A stretch of DNA of 6,509 bases, taken from positions 1 to 6,509 of the forward strand of contig CAJWBT010000138.1 of NCBI GenBank assembly GCA_913020235.1, in the 5' to 3' direction. Both the position numbers and the translations under genes were made by a program. Shown here one piece after another: positions 6,257 through 6,509 of this stretch. A model generated the notes under the pieces. That model was not told the origin of the DNA, ran no database searches, and worked only from the letters and a program-made list of their open reading frames with translations. The DNA is from an uncultured Chloroflexota bacterium. Lineage in GTDB: Bacteria; Chloroflexota; Dehalococcoidia; UBA3495. Numbering within the stretch: position 1 is the stretch's first letter; each line of letters begins with the position of its first letter.

Positions 6257-6509
6257 GCCCCGCGATTGCCGGTCCCTGGAGCGGGCGCCTTCCGCCCCCG
6301 GGCGCCGGTTGAAGTCTTCCGCTCGGTGTTTTCGACGGCGTCTTCCACGAAGTAGCGCACCCGGGTCTTCTTGTACTCCCTGGTGCTGTAGAGAAACGTC
6401 CGTTCGGTGACTCCCGTGGCCTCGCTGATCTCGCGCCCAACCTTTTCGCAGCCCTCCGGAGAGGTCGCGTGGACCATGGTGAAATGGGTGTAGGGCCAGT
6501 CGGGGAAAG
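6253..6509 (-). CDS. ahbB: Siroheme decarboxylase subunit, AhbB type (C-terminal part)
   Basis: The gene enters from the right edge and 84 residues are visible, from FPDWPYTHFTMVHATSP to the TGA at 6253-6255. The fragment matches the C-terminal ligand-binding (AsnC-like) domain of AhbA/AhbB/NirDLGH proteins: the YTHFTMVHA strand and, most telling, FLYSTREYKKTRVRYF. STRE-KK-RYF is what I associate with AhbB, whereas NirD/AhbA-type subunits usually end differently. AhbA and AhbB together decarboxylate siroheme at C12 and C18 to didecarboxysiroheme, the entry to the siroheme-dependent heme pathway. A plain Lrp/AsnC transcription regulator is the main alternative and is less likely given the motif and neighbours. 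After RYF follows a polar tail of about 31 residues rich in Thr, Gly, Arg and Pro. The stop overlaps the met8-like start by 4 nt, implying translational coupling. The N-terminal helix-turn-helix-like half is outside the window. Confidence 0.82.
   Translation of the reverse strand, partial: FPDWPYTHFTMVHATSPEGCEKVGREISEATGVTERTFLYSTREYKKTRVRYFVEDAVENTERKTSTGARGRKAPAPGTGNRGA

Noticed and set aside
4449..6355. Plus-strand open frames opposite hemC and the met8-like gene
   Set aside because: They are shadows of the two conserved minus-strand genes, with arginine-, proline- and glycine-rich translations and no family motifs.
6253..6477. A complete 74-residue gene starting at the ATG at 6477
   Set aside because: The conserved strand FPDWPYTHFT continues upstream of that ATG to the window edge, so the methionine is internal and the gene is cut by the edge.
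240..6509. A wholly undescribed biological system
   Set aside because: Every full-length gene belongs to a known tetrapyrrole enzyme family with its key residues in place; the novelty is limited to arrangement, repeats and tails.

Overview
The window is one strand-coherent tetrapyrrole (heme/siroheme) biosynthesis cluster on the minus strand, with the last 26 codons of an unrelated plus-strand gene converging on it at the left edge. Read in the direction of transcription (right to left) the genes are: the 3' end of an AhbB-type siroheme decarboxylase subunit (Lrp/AsnC-like fold), a Met8/CysG N-terminal-type precorrin-2 dehydrogenase/sirohydrochlorin ferrochelatase, hemC, a cobA-hemD fusion, hemB and hemL. 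All are intact except the first, which is cut by the window edge.

Taken together the enzymes connect glutamate-1-semialdehyde to siroheme and on to didecarboxysiroheme: HemL makes 5-aminolevulinate, HemB porphobilinogen, HemC hydroxymethylbilane, HemD uroporphyrinogen III, CobA precorrin-2, the Met8-like enzyme sirohydrochlorin and siroheme, and the AhbA/AhbB pair removes two acetate carboxyls. That gene content points to the siroheme-dependent (Ahb) route to heme known from archaea and sulfate reducers, not the classical HemE/HemG/HemH route. A heme d1 pathway is the main alternative. No glutamyl-tRNA reductase gene (hemA) lies in the window, although HemL needs its product.

Layout: 1-82 end of a convergent gene; 83-239 convergent intergenic space holding a perfect 28-bp palindrome and a strong terminator hairpin; 240-1526 hemL; 1608-2591 hemB; 2592-2865 an enlarged spacer with a small hairpin and a MITE-like inverted-repeat element that reaches the cobA-hemD stop codon; 2866-4389 cobA-hemD; 4390-4481 a spacer filled by a perfect 24-bp-arm hairpin; 4482-5417 hemC; 5418-5542 a spacer without a recognisable gene; 5543-6256 met8-like; 6253-6509 ahbB end, overlapping the next gene by 4 nt.

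The DNA is GC-rich. The fused cobA-hemD, the ahb-type gene and three unlike palindromic intergenic repeats suggest an uncultured-type bacterium, possibly Chloroflexota (Dehalococcoidia-like). That placement is inference from style and is not proven by the sequence. I do not see a wholly undescribed system here. The points most worth a second look are the Ahb-type pathway context without hemA, the repeat elements placed inside the operon, and a cysteine-rich tail on the Met8-like enzyme.
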